Below are positions 1-5,854 of a stretch of 6,732 bases of DNA, piece after piece. How positions within the stretch are numbered: position 1 is the first letter of the stretch; each line of letters opens with the position of its first letter. The stretch is from positions 1-6,732 of the forward strand of contig JAUNCU010000158.1 in NCBI GenBank assembly GCA_030526455.1, read 5' to 3'. Made by a program: the position numbers and the translations under genes. The DNA is from Bacteroidales bacterium. GTDB lineage: Bacteria; Bacteroidota; Bacteroidia; Bacteroidales; Muribaculaceae. The notes beneath the pieces are model-generated. The model was not told where the DNA came from, ran no database searches, and saw only the letters and a list, made by a program, of their open reading frames with translations.

Positions 1-1
1 C

Positions 2-93
2 GCAATTCACTCGCTTGCATGGAGTTAACCATAATAAGCCGTCTCCGACGGCGGTAGATGGTCGCCTAGTGCTCGTTGGGCGGCCACCTAGCG
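2..93 (+). repeat. Dispersed two-hairpin intergenic repeat, copy 1 (cut by window edge)
   Basis: Bases 2-55 match 2942-2995 with one mismatch (base 9, a versus t). The copy begins with the right arm of a hairpin whose left arm lies outside the window. It continues with GGAGTTAACCATAATAA and a second hairpin, GCCGTC-TCC-GACGGC (38-52). After base 55 the two copies diverge, but both keep a tail of two degenerate units 22 bp apart; here these are 60-71 and 82-93. It lies downstream of the yqgE stop codon, reading toward it. No protein is supported: the short ORFs here only reflect the repeat. Confidence 0.8.
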
Positions 94-146
94 TTTTTGC
101 CATCAACTTGCCCTATTTTGGGGCATTCGGACAGGTTGGGGGGAAT

Positions 147-749
147 TTAGTTGTCGCTGGGGTTTGTGGGCCAGTTGTTCCAGGTTCGGTATTTGTCGCC
201 GAAACTTTCGGCTGCGGCTTTCCACATTTCCTCTTCCATCTCTTGCAGCAGTAGGGTGGGGTCGATTTGCTTTTGTATCACCCAGTCGTGTCGGGCAATT
301 TCGCTGGCGAGTTGGCCTGCTTCCCATCCCGAGTAGCCGATGATGAATTTCAGTTTTCCGTCGGTGGGTTCCCCGCAGCGCACGTAGCGCTTGATCGCCT
401 CGTAGTCGCCGCCGAAGTACACGCCCTTCGCCACTTGGAGGCATCCCGGAATCACTTCCGGCCCCAGCGTGTGGAGGAAAAACAGTTGGTTGAGCCCCAC
501 GGGTCCGCCGAGGTAGATGGGGATTTGCGAGAAAAATTCGGGTCCGTCGAGCACGTCGGCCAGGGTGTAGTCGGTGAGATGGTTCACCATCACACCCATC
601 GAGCCCTCGCTGTCGTGGTCCACGAGCAGAATCACCGAGCGCTTGAAGCACTCGTCGTCGACCGTGGGCTTGGCAATGAGCACATTGCCGCGTGCTGGCT
701 CAGGCTGGCTGTCGAGCAGGTTGAATATGTCGATACTAATTTCTTCCAT
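147..749 (-). CDS. yqgE: YqgE/AlgH family protein (UPF0301)
   Basis: The 200-residue product has the length and motif order of the YqgE/AlgH (UPF0301) family. Visible motifs are RGNVLIAKP (20-28), the hydrophobic strand SVILLVDHD (38-46) followed by GSMGVMVN (49-56), IYLGGPV (78-84), GVYFGGDYE (109-117) and FIIGYSGWEAGQL (135-147). These glycine-rich blocks define the family. There is no signal peptide or membrane segment, so it should be cytoplasmic. The biochemical role of the family is unsettled; the name AlgH comes from reported effects on alginate regulation in Pseudomonas, which need not apply here. The ATG at 749 is the only start that keeps the conserved N-terminal block at the usual distance. 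No Shine-Dalgarno sequence precedes it. It is a single gene, divergent from the secreted-protein gene. Confidence 0.93.
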   Translation of the reverse strand: MEEISIDIFNLLDSQPEPARGNVLIAKPTVDDECFKRSVILLVDHDSEGSMGVMVNHLTDYTLADVLDGPEFFSQIPIYLGGPVGLNQLFFLHTLGPEVIPGCLQVAKGVYFGGDYEAIKRYVRCGEPTDGKLKFIIGYSGWEAGQLASEIARHDWVIQKQIDPTLLLQEMEEEMWKAAAESFGDKYRTWNNWPTNPSDN

Positions 750-759
750 AATGTGGGTT

Positions 760-791
760 CAAAGTTACAACATCCTAGGCATCTGTGCAAA
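760..791 (-). promoter_or_regulatory. Bacteroidota-type promoter of yqgE
   Basis: Read on the minus strand, TTTG (791-788) is followed after 20 bp by TAACTTTG (767-760). This fits the Bacteroidota primary sigma consensus TTTG / 19-21 bp / TAnnTTTG. Transcription would start at roughly 752-756, only a few bases before the ATG at 749, so the leader would be very short. Confidence 0.65.
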
Positions 792-857
792 CTGGGCCCG
801 TTCTTTCTTTTGCGCGTACATTTTGTAAGTGTTTTTTAAAAAATAATATCAAAATGT

Positions 858-888
858 TTTGGTTTGTAATTAAAATTTATTAAATTTG
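858..888 (+). promoter_or_regulatory. Bacteroidota-type promoter of the secreted-protein gene
   Basis: TTTG (858-861), a 19 bp spacer and TAAATTTG (881-888) match the Bacteroidota promoter consensus exactly. The predicted transcription start is about 892-896, giving a leader of about 60 nt that contains the 904-926 hairpin and a short upstream ORF. The surrounding DNA is very AT-rich and includes the palindrome TTTTTTAAAAAA at 832-843. Confidence 0.75.
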
Positions 889-900
889 CAGTGAAAACAA

Positions 901-960
901 ATGTTTTTGGGGCAATACCCCAAAAATTTTAACATCACCTATAAAACTTTTCGCGTATGA
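901..960 (+). CDS. Possible 19-codon upstream leader ORF
   Basis: An ATG at 901 opens a 19-codon frame, MFLGQYPKNFNITYKTFRV, ending in TGA at 958-960. That stop overlaps the ATG of the secreted-protein gene (957-959) as ATGA, the arrangement used for translational coupling. The ATG would fall only about 5-9 nt after the predicted transcription start, and there is no Shine-Dalgarno sequence. I know no homologue. An open frame this short can easily occur by chance, so it is a candidate, not an established gene. Confidence 0.25.
   Translation: MFLGQYPKNFNITYKTFRV
904..930 (+). promoter_or_regulatory. 5' leader hairpin, terminator-like
   Basis: TTTTTGGGG (904-912) pairs perfectly with CCCCAAAAA (918-926) around the loop CAATA, and TTTT follows at 927-930. 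It lies in the predicted 5' leader of the 957-2765 gene. The short U tract makes it at best a weak terminator. It could instead stabilise the mRNA 5' end or act as an attenuator. It is also inside the upstream ORF 901-960, so ribosomes on that ORF would melt it. Confidence 0.55.
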
Positions 961-2765
961 AGAAAATGTTACTTTTTGCAACGGTAGCCACGGTGGCTAC
1001 TTCAGCACTCGCCCAGCGCTCGGCCGCTGTGAGCCATTCAGTAGTAAAACACATGGCGGCTATCGAAGCCCCTGAAGCACAATCCGAAGAAGTGAGTTTC
1101 CTTAGCGCCGAGGCGCGTGGTGCACATAAAGTGGGCGTAAAGGCCGACGCCGTGAAAGCATGGTATTATCGCCCTGCAGGCATGTTTTATTTATCGAGTT
1201 ACACCACCGAGGGCAAAGCCGGTTACAGCACATTCTTTGCTCCTTATCTTATGGCAAAGCCTTACGTAGTGCACTCATTCGCAAGCGCTTCCACTGGTGC
1301 AGTTGCCAATAAGTGGAAGGTGTGGTATAAGGAAGATTTGCAAAATGCATCAGTCGAGGTTGATGGAGAGCAAATCTTTGGCGGTTGGGAACTGGAAGTC
1401 GACACCGTGCCTCATCTTACTTCCACAGGTGCCGACGGTGCAGTGAGCGAATACCAGATTCAAGGCTACAATAGCAACACCGCAGCCATGTCGGTGGGTC
1501 AAATCAGCACCTATCCCGGCTATCCTGGCCAAATCATGCCATCTACCACCACCGTGCGCCACATTTGGGCAAGTCCAAAATTCTTCGCTGCGAAGAGTAA
1601 CCGCGACTATACTGTGAAGGCTGGCGCTTATTATGCAACAGTGAAGGATGCTGATGGCGTTGCAGCCGGCAACTTGCTGGGTGTGAACAGTGTAGGTCTC
1701 AATGCGATGGGTATTGCCGTTGAACAGCCCGCTCATCCTTATGCCATCAGCGCTGTGGGCGTGCGCTTCCAGTCGCTCGCTATGGCATCGGACGCTGCCG
1801 AAGCCACCTTTGTGGCCAACGTATATAAGTTGTCGTCGATTCCAAGTTATGTCGATGGCTACGTGAAAGTGCAGCCAGGCGAAAAGATTGCCACTGCATC
1901 GTTTAAGGTGAACAATAATGTGATTCTCACCACTCCCGAATTCTCGAAGAGCAGCAGCACTGGCAAATATAGCGGCATCATGCGCATTCCATTCGATAAG
2001 GTGCTCCACATTGAAGAACCCATCTTCATCGAAGTGACCGGCTACAACGAAGGCGGCCTGAGCGACTTCACCGCCCTCTACAGTGCCGACTACTATGAAG
2101 AAGGCTACGGCGAAATTGGCTATATCAAGAAAGATGGCGAATTTATCAGTATGCGCGGTAGTTACATCAACTCCGCTCGCAGCACCGCTCCTGCCGTGAT
2201 GATGGAAGTGGAAAATGCATTCCTCGCCTATAACTCATCAATCGAAAGCGGCGAAGTGACCTTCGCAGCCGCTGGTGGCGAAAAGGAAGTGGACCTCTTC
2301 ACTTACCGCTCTGCTACAGAAATGAAACTCACCGCTGCCGATGGTAGCGCACTGCCTCAATGGCTCACCGCTTCGGTGGAAGACGATACTCAAACTGGCT
2401 CATTCTCGCTGCTGAGCACCCTCAAGGTGAATGTGGCACCGCTTCCTGATGGCGTCACTTACCGTGAAGCCGACGTGCTCATCACTATCCCCGGCGCAAA
2501 ACTCGTCTACAAAGTGAAGCAGCAAGGCGAAGAACCCACTGCCATCGACGACGTGAAGGCTTCGGGCATCCAAGCCAAGGTGATGGGTGGCGACTTCGTG
2601 ATCACCGCCGCAGCCGACAGCCCAGTGCAAATCTACAACGTGGCTGGTCAACTCGTGAGCGAATCTCGCGCATCGCAAGGCACCAGCGTGATTGGCGCAC
2701 AACACCTCGCTCCTGGCGTATACCTGGTGAAGGTGGGCGGCAGCACCGTGAAAGTGGTGAAGTAA
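957..2765 (+). CDS. Secreted protein of unknown function with BACON-like domain and T9SS C-terminal sorting domain
   Basis: The 602-residue product starts with a signal peptide: KK at 2-3, a hydrophobic core 4-14, and a likely cleavage after ALA-19 that leaves Gln-20 first, a common +1 residue in exported Bacteroidota proteins. Residues 20-430 are a Tyr/Ala/Ser-rich region I do not recognise. Residues about 431-524 look like a BACON-type beta-sandwich: FAAAGGEKEV at the start, PQWLTASV in the middle, and a closing strand ending VKQQGEE. Residues 530-602 fit a type A T9SS sorting domain, with VQIYNVAGQLV (557-567), LAPGVYLVKV (584-593) and a final KVVK. The protein has no cysteine at all. It is probably exported by T9SS and anchored or released at the cell surface. 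No catalytic motif is visible; glycan or protein binding is only a guess. It is monocistronic, with its own promoter and terminator. Confidence 0.85.
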   Translation: MKKMLLFATVATVATSALAQRSAAVSHSVVKHMAAIEAPEAQSEEVSFLSAEARGAHKVGVKADAVKAWYYRPAGMFYLSSYTTEGKAGYSTFFAPYLMAKPYVVHSFASASTGAVANKWKVWYKEDLQNASVEVDGEQIFGGWELEVDTVPHLTSTGADGAVSEYQIQGYNSNTAAMSVGQISTYPGYPGQIMPSTTTVRHIWASPKFFAAKSNRDYTVKAGAYYATVKDADGVAAGNLLGVNSVGLNAMGIAVEQPAHPYAISAVGVRFQSLAMASDAAEATFVANVYKLSSIPSYVDGYVKVQPGEKIATASFKVNNNVILTTPEFSKSSSTGKYSGIMRIPFDKVLHIEEPIFIEVTGYNEGGLSDFTALYSADYYEEGYGEIGYIKKDGEFISMRGSYINSARSTAPAVMMEVENAFLAYNSSIESGEVTFAAAGGEKEVDLFTYRSATEMKLTAADGSALPQWLTASVEDDTQTGSFSLLSTLKVNVAPLPDGVTYREADVLITIPGAKLVYKVKQQGEEPTAIDDVKASGIQAKVMGGDFVITAAADSPVQIYNVAGQLVSESRASQGTSVIGAQHLAPGVYLVKVGGSTVKVVK

Positions 2766-2789
2766 AGTCATAAAAATTGAAATAGAAAG

Positions 2790-2825
2790 ATCCTGGATGG
2801 TGAAATATCATCCGGGATTTTTTTT
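2790..2825 (+). terminator. Rho-independent terminator of the secreted-protein gene
   Basis: ATCCTGGATG (2790-2799) pairs with CATCCGGGAT (2809-2818), 10 bp with one T:G wobble around a 9-nt loop, followed by eight T residues (2818-2825). It begins 24 bases after the stop codon of the 957-2765 gene. Confidence 0.9.
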
Positions 2826-2861
2826 GTGCACAAGAGGGGGAGGCTGGCTGAAAAAAACTCT

Positions 2862-2891
2862 GGTTATTACCATAACCGACCCTCTCCGAGG
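2862..2891 (+). repeat. Diverged repeat unit with two small hairpins
   Basis: GGTTAT (2862-2867) pairs with ATAACC (2872-2877), and CCTC-TCC-GAGG (2881-2891) forms a second hairpin. The order ACCATAA, then a hairpin with a TCC loop, is the same as in the repeat copies at 21-55 and 2961-2995. The loop here lies exactly 99 bp upstream of the one at 2984-2986. It appears to be a degenerate relative of that module. Confidence 0.45.
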
Positions 2892-2925
2892 CTCATTCCT
2901 TTGCGGTACTTTATCTCCAAGCCGC

Positions 2926-3033
2926 GCGAGAGAATTGCGCAGCAATTCTCTCGCTTGCATGGAGTTAACCATAATAAGCCGTCTCCGACGGCGGTTGGTG
3001 ATTGCCTGTCGAGAGGCTGGTGATTGCCTGGCG
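2926..3033 (+). repeat. Dispersed two-hairpin intergenic repeat, copy 2 (complete)
   Basis: Hairpin I has a perfect 13 bp stem: GCGAGAGAATTGC (2926-2938), loop GCA, GCAATTCTCTCGC (2942-2954). Hairpin II is GCCGTC-TCC-GACGGC (2978-2992). The segment 2942-2995 matches 2-55 with one mismatch. The tail has two units 22 bp apart, both starting TGGTGATTGCCTG (2996-3008 and 3018-3030). It lies between the terminator at 2790-2825 and the 3' end of the acetyltransferase gene. I see no ORF or RNA family that explains it. Confidence 0.8.
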
Positions 3034-3125
3034 AGGGTGTGTCAAAACGCAGAATATTGTGGGAATGCGATAAATTGCGTTCGCGTTAGGCGTTGGTAAT
3101 CAAAACAATAGCATTCGCCTGGCGC

Positions 3126-3145
3126 GGACGCGATGTATCGCGTCC
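3126..3145. repeat. REP-like perfect inverted repeat
   Basis: GGACGCGAT (3126-3134) and ATCGCGTCC (3137-3145) form a perfect 9 bp stem with a 2-nt GT spacer. No T run follows on either strand, so it is not an ordinary intrinsic terminator. Short GC-rich palindromes built on GGACGCG / CGCGTCC occur as interspersed intergenic elements in many bacteria. It lies 60 bp beyond the 3' end of the acetyltransferase gene. Confidence 0.55.
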
Positions 3146-3205
3146 CTACCTTATTCTGGTTTTTGCAACACCCTCCCTACTATGATATCTCGATTTTTGG
3201 CTTTT

Positions 3206-3730
3206 TTAGAATACTTTTTGGAGGAGTACTGCGCTGTGGTAGGTGCGGCCGCGGCGTATCCAGGCTTGGAGTATGCCTACTTCTTCGAAGCCGGCGCGGC
3301 GTATCATGGCTATGCTGGCGGCGTTGTCTTCGGGCACGTAGACGTAGATTTGGCGCAGGCCGAGGCCTTCGGCGGCGTAGCGGTTCACCACCTTCATGGT
3401 TTCGCCAGCCAATCCCTGGCCTTGAAATGCGGGGCTGATGTACACGCCCAGTTCGGCTCGGTTGTGGATGGGGTTGAAGTTGAGGAAATCTACGGTGCCG
3501 ATGGTTTCGCCTGTGGCGTTGAGCACGATCATGAGACGCAATTGGCGATTGGTGTAGATATCGTTGGCGCTGCCGGCAATGTAGAGCATCAGCGCTTCGC
3601 GCGAATAGGGCGCCACCGTGTCGCTCACGGTCCACAGTTCGGGATCGTTTTCCCAGCGGTAGATGAGGTCGATATCGGCGGGCTCCATGGCACGGAGCGT
3701 GATTTTCTCGTTGCTCAGCAAATTGTCCAT
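3206..3730 (-). CDS. GNAT family N-acetyltransferase (RimJ/RimL/SpeG-like)
   Basis: The 174-residue product is a complete single-domain GNAT enzyme of the Acetyltransf_3 type, which moves an acetyl group from acetyl-CoA to an amine. The N-terminus carries the usual ITLRAMEPADIDLIYRWEND (10-29). The strand RAELGVYISP (91-100) leads into the acetyl-CoA pyrophosphate loop QGQGLA (103-108). The second conserved block has VPEDNAASIAMIRRAGFEEVG (132-152), with Asn-136, Ser-139 and AGF 146-148. Layout resembles RimJ/RimL and spermidine acetyltransferase SpeG, but the substrate cannot be told. It follows the glycosyltransferase gene by 14 bases on the same strand, so the two are probably one transcript. 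This invites the guess that it acetylates a sugar or a cell-surface precursor, though GNATs often sit in unrelated operons. There is no signal peptide; it should be cytoplasmic. Confidence 0.9.
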   Translation of the reverse strand: MDNLLSNEKITLRAMEPADIDLIYRWENDPELWTVSDTVAPYSREALMLYIAGSANDIYTNRQLRLMIVLNATGETIGTVDFLNFNPIHNRAELGVYISPAFQGQGLAGETMKVVNRYAAEGLGLRQIYVYVPEDNAASIAMIRRAGFEEVGILQAWIRRGRTYHSAVLLQKVF

Positions 3731-3744
3731 AATCGAGAGAGAGG

Positions 3745-4866
3745 TCAGTTCATTTTAGGGGTGATAACGATGCGGCTGTGGTGGGCGTAGATGTGGAAGA
3801 ACACATCGTGGCGGGGCGATGCGGCGATGGTGTCGACGATCTGCTGGTAGGAGAGCGATGCGTCGTCGAGCAGCACATTGGCGGCGCCCTCTTGTGGGAT
3901 GCTGGTGGTCCACTGCTTGATGCCAGCCACCTGGGCCACGGCTTCGGGCGTTTGGCTCAGGATCACCCATCCGGCGCGGTCTTCCAGCGCGGTGGCACTG
4001 GTGCGAGGGCATATGCGGGTGAAGATGCGGCGCATCACCGCCATGCCTTGGCGCACGAGCACGCCCAGTTTGATGAGCGGATACACCACGGTGCGGAAGC
4101 GAGGGAAGTGCTTGCGGTAGAAGATGAGCATGGCCTCGTAGAACACCTTCACGTAGCGCATAGAGTCTTTCTTGGTGCTTTCGCCCTTGTAGTGGAGCAT
4201 GTTCACGGGCAAGTACCAGTTGCGGTAGCCCGCCTTCACCATGCGGTAGGAAAGGTCGATATCTTCGCCGTACATGAAGAAATCTTCGTCGAATCCGCCC
4301 ACTTGCTGCAGCAGCGGGGTGCGGCACAGCATATAGGCGCCGGCGAGGATGTCGATGGCATGAGGCTGCCACTCGTCGAGGTATCTCAAATGATACTTTG
4401 CGAAGAAGCGCGAGCGGGGGAAGAGTTTCGACAGGCCGAAAATTTTGCAGAACGACACCCATGGCGTGGGGAAGGCACGCTTCGACTCGGGCAGGAAATG
4501 ACCGTTGCCGTCGATCATGTGCAGGCCTATGGCGCCGCAGTCGGGGTGCTCTTGCATCCACTGCAGCGGGCGGCGCAGGCTTTCGCCGGTGATGATGGTG
4601 TCGGGGTTGAGGATGAGGGTGAAAGCGCCGCGCGCTTGCATGATGGCCTGGTTGTTGGCCCGTGCAAATCCCACATTCTCAGTGTTTTCGATAAAGGTAA
4701 CATCGGGGAACTTCGGCTTCACGAAAGCCATGGTGTCGTCGCCCGAGTTGTTGTCGACCACAATGATTTCACCGCGCAGTCCCTCAAGCGCCTCCTGAGC
4801 CGAGCGAATGGTCTGCTCCAGAAAGTGCTTCACGCGATAACTCACTATTACGATGGTAATGTCCAA
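3745..4866 (-). CDS. Glycosyltransferase family 2 (WbbL/rhamnosyltransferase-like)
   Basis: From the TTG at 4866 the product is 373 residues. A GT-A fold is clear: ITIVIVSY (3-10), VVDNNSGDD (36-44), ENVGFARANN (63-72), NPD metal/nucleotide motif (87-89), LAGAYM (174-179), GGFDE (190-194) and YGEDIDL (199-205), which holds the likely catalytic acid region. HYKGEST (225-231) is typical of Bacteroidales members. It should use a nucleotide sugar to build a surface polysaccharide or glycolipid at the inner membrane face. No transmembrane helix is evident; a basic amphipathic stretch around 262-282 could bind the membrane. Residues about 295-373 form an extra C-terminal domain. An in-frame TTG at 4911 would add 15 residues rich in Tyr, Phe and Cys, but it overlaps the predicted promoter, so I reject it. 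The GNAT gene follows. Confidence 0.9.
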   Translation of the reverse strand: MDITIVIVSYRVKHFLEQTIRSAQEALEGLRGEIIVVDNNSGDDTMAFVKPKFPDVTFIENTENVGFARANNQAIMQARGAFTLILNPDTIITGESLRRPLQWMQEHPDCGAIGLHMIDGNGHFLPESKRAFPTPWVSFCKIFGLSKLFPRSRFFAKYHLRYLDEWQPHAIDILAGAYMLCRTPLLQQVGGFDEDFFMYGEDIDLSYRMVKAGYRNWYLPVNMLHYKGESTKKDSMRYVKVFYEAMLIFYRKHFPRFRTVVYPLIKLGVLVRQGMAVMRRIFTRICPRTSATALEDRAGWVILSQTPEAVAQVAGIKQWTTSIPQEGAANVLLDDASLSYQQIVDTIAASPRHDVFFHIYAHHSRIVITPKMN

Positions 4867-4908
4867 AATCGTGCAGTAGAAATATTGTGTATCTTTATAA
4901 AAAACGCA

Positions 4909-4916
4909 CAAAATTA
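4909..4916 (-). promoter_or_regulatory. -7 box upstream of the glycosyltransferase operon
   Basis: On the minus strand TAATTTTG (4916-4909) matches TAnnTTTG. The nearest upstream TTTG (4943-4940) is 23 bp away, longer than the usual 19-21 bp, so only half of the promoter is convincing. Transcription from here would start near 4901-4905, about 35-39 nt before the TTG start at 4866. Confidence 0.5.
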
Positions 4917-4924
4917 CGAATTAT

Positions 4925-4956
4925 TTTGCGCATTGCGGCCAAAAGCACTAATTTTA
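4925..4956 (+). promoter_or_regulatory. Bacteroidota-type promoter of coaW
   Basis: TTTG (4925-4928), a 20 bp spacer and TAATTTTA (4949-4956) match the consensus except for the last base of the -7 box. Transcription would start near 4960-4964, about 32-36 nt before the coaW ATG. It lies back to back with the glycosyltransferase -7 box, so the two units share a region of about 130 bp. Confidence 0.55.
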
Positions 4957-4995
4957 CTGCACGAAAACAATAAATCTCTCAAAAACTACTCATAA

Positions 4996-5835
4996 ATGGG
5001 ACTTGTAATAGGAATTGACGTGGGTGGTAGCACCACCAAAATCATAGGTTTGAACGACGGCGTAGTGCATTCACCAATGTACATCACCGCTGCCGACCCC
5101 ATCACCTCGCTCTTCGGGGCATTTGGCAAATACGTTTACGACAATGGCATCGCCCTGCAGGACATCGAGCACGTGATGCTCACCGGCGTGGGCGCATCGG
5201 GCGTGACCACTCCCATCTACGGCCTGCCCACCAGTCGCGCGGGCGAATTTGACTGCGACGGCCTCGGGGCAAAATTTGCCGTCGACATCGATCCGCTGAT
5301 GGTGGTGTCGATGGGCACCGGCACCACGCTGGTGCAGGTGAAAGGCGACGAAATCAGCCACGCGGGCGGCATCAGTATGGGTGGCGGTACGCTGCAAGGA
5401 CTCTCGCGCCTGCTGCTCAACGTGCGCAACATCCCCAATCTGCTGGAGATGGCTTCGCATGGCGACGCCTCGAAGGTGAACCTCCTCATTCGCGACATCA
5501 GCAAGGAGGTGCTTGAGGGCCTGCCTATGCACGCCACCGCATCGCTCTTCGGCAAGGCGGTCAACAATCCCGTGACCGACGAAGACGTGGCCAAAGGCAT
5601 CATCGTGATGGTGCTCGAAAGCATCGGTTCGGCAGCCGTGCTCTCCACACTCAACAGCGGCATCAAAGACTTCTGCATGATAGGCAACCTCACCCGCTTG
5701 AGCGAGTGCCGCGAAGTGTTCTCGGTGATGGAAGACCTCTACGGCGTGCGTTTCCACATCCCCGAAAACTCCGTATTCCTCACAGCCTTAGGAGCAGCCC
5801 TAGCCTACGGCAAAGGAAAATACGCGCCACTGTAA
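4996..5835 (+). CDS. coaW: Type II pantothenate kinase
   Basis: The 279-residue product belongs to the eukaryotic-like (type II, Fumble) pantothenate kinases of the acetate/sugar kinase/Hsp70 fold. It phosphorylates pantothenate with ATP, the first step of CoA synthesis, in the cytoplasm. The phosphate-1 loop is GIDVGGSTTK (6-15). AGEFDCDGLG (82-91) carries Glu-84, the likely catalytic base. SMGTGTT (105-111) is the phosphate-2 loop, and GGISMGGGTLQGLSRLL (124-140) is the most diagnostic motif, followed by SHGD (154-157). The C-terminus ends in the usual VFLTALGAALAYGKG. Length is normal for bacterial CoaW (about 265-290). Type II bacterial enzymes are generally poorly inhibited by CoA. It is a single gene with its own promoter and the terminator at 5892-5938. 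The start follows an AT-rich leader without a Shine-Dalgarno sequence. Confidence 0.95.
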   Translation: MGLVIGIDVGGSTTKIIGLNDGVVHSPMYITAADPITSLFGAFGKYVYDNGIALQDIEHVMLTGVGASGVTTPIYGLPTSRAGEFDCDGLGAKFAVDIDPLMVVSMGTGTTLVQVKGDEISHAGGISMGGGTLQGLSRLLLNVRNIPNLLEMASHGDASKVNLLIRDISKEVLEGLPMHATASLFGKAVNNPVTDEDVAKGIIVMVLESIGSAAVLSTLNSGIKDFCMIGNLTRLSECREVFSVMEDLYGVRFHIPENSVFLTALGAALAYGKGKYAPL

Positions 5836-5854
5836 GGAGAGGTTAGATAAGGCA

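Larger units (their letters stand above)
2826..3205. other. Gene-free, hairpin-rich intergenic region
   Basis: These 380 bases separate the convergent secreted-protein and acetyltransferase genes. They hold the diverged unit at 2862-2891, repeat copy 2 at 2926-3033 and the inverted repeat at 3126-3145. I see no convincing protein: the candidate frames here are low-complexity Arg/Cys/Leu readings of the repeats. I also see no recognisable RNA gene. No clear intrinsic terminator for the minus-strand operon is visible between 3146 and 3205. Confidence 0.6.

Noticed and set aside
110..124. Terminator for yqgE (GCCC / GGGC hairpin)
   Set aside because: Only a 4 bp stem with a 7-nt loop and no U run on the minus strand; no convincing terminator is visible.
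103..839. Overlapping frames opposite or alongside yqgE (103-651 minus, 267-839 plus)
   Set aside because: They overlap the complete, motif-bearing YqgE frame and have Arg/His-rich shadow composition.
1350..2009. 219-codon minus-strand frame inside the secreted-protein gene
   Set aside because: His- and Ala-rich antisense reading without family motifs, promoter or start context; the plus-strand protein is well supported.
2926..3033. CRISPR array
   Set aside because: The repeats are not regularly spaced by unique spacers; there are only two 22-bp tail units and single hairpins, and no cas gene.
2826..3099. Short plus-strand ORFs reading through the repeat
   Set aside because: They start inside the T run or repeat, are Arg/Cys/Leu-rich, and the same peptide fragments recur in another frame at 15-60 because the DNA is repeated.
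3778..4995. 405-codon open frame on the plus strand, opposite the glycosyltransferase
   Set aside because: Its translation is His/Val/Glu/Ala-rich with no recognisable motif, as expected from the antisense of a GC-biased gene. The minus-strand frame has all GT2 motifs in order.
5071..5757. 228-codon minus-strand frame inside coaW
   Set aside because: Antisense shadow of a clear pantothenate kinase; composition is His/Val/Glu-rich with no motif.
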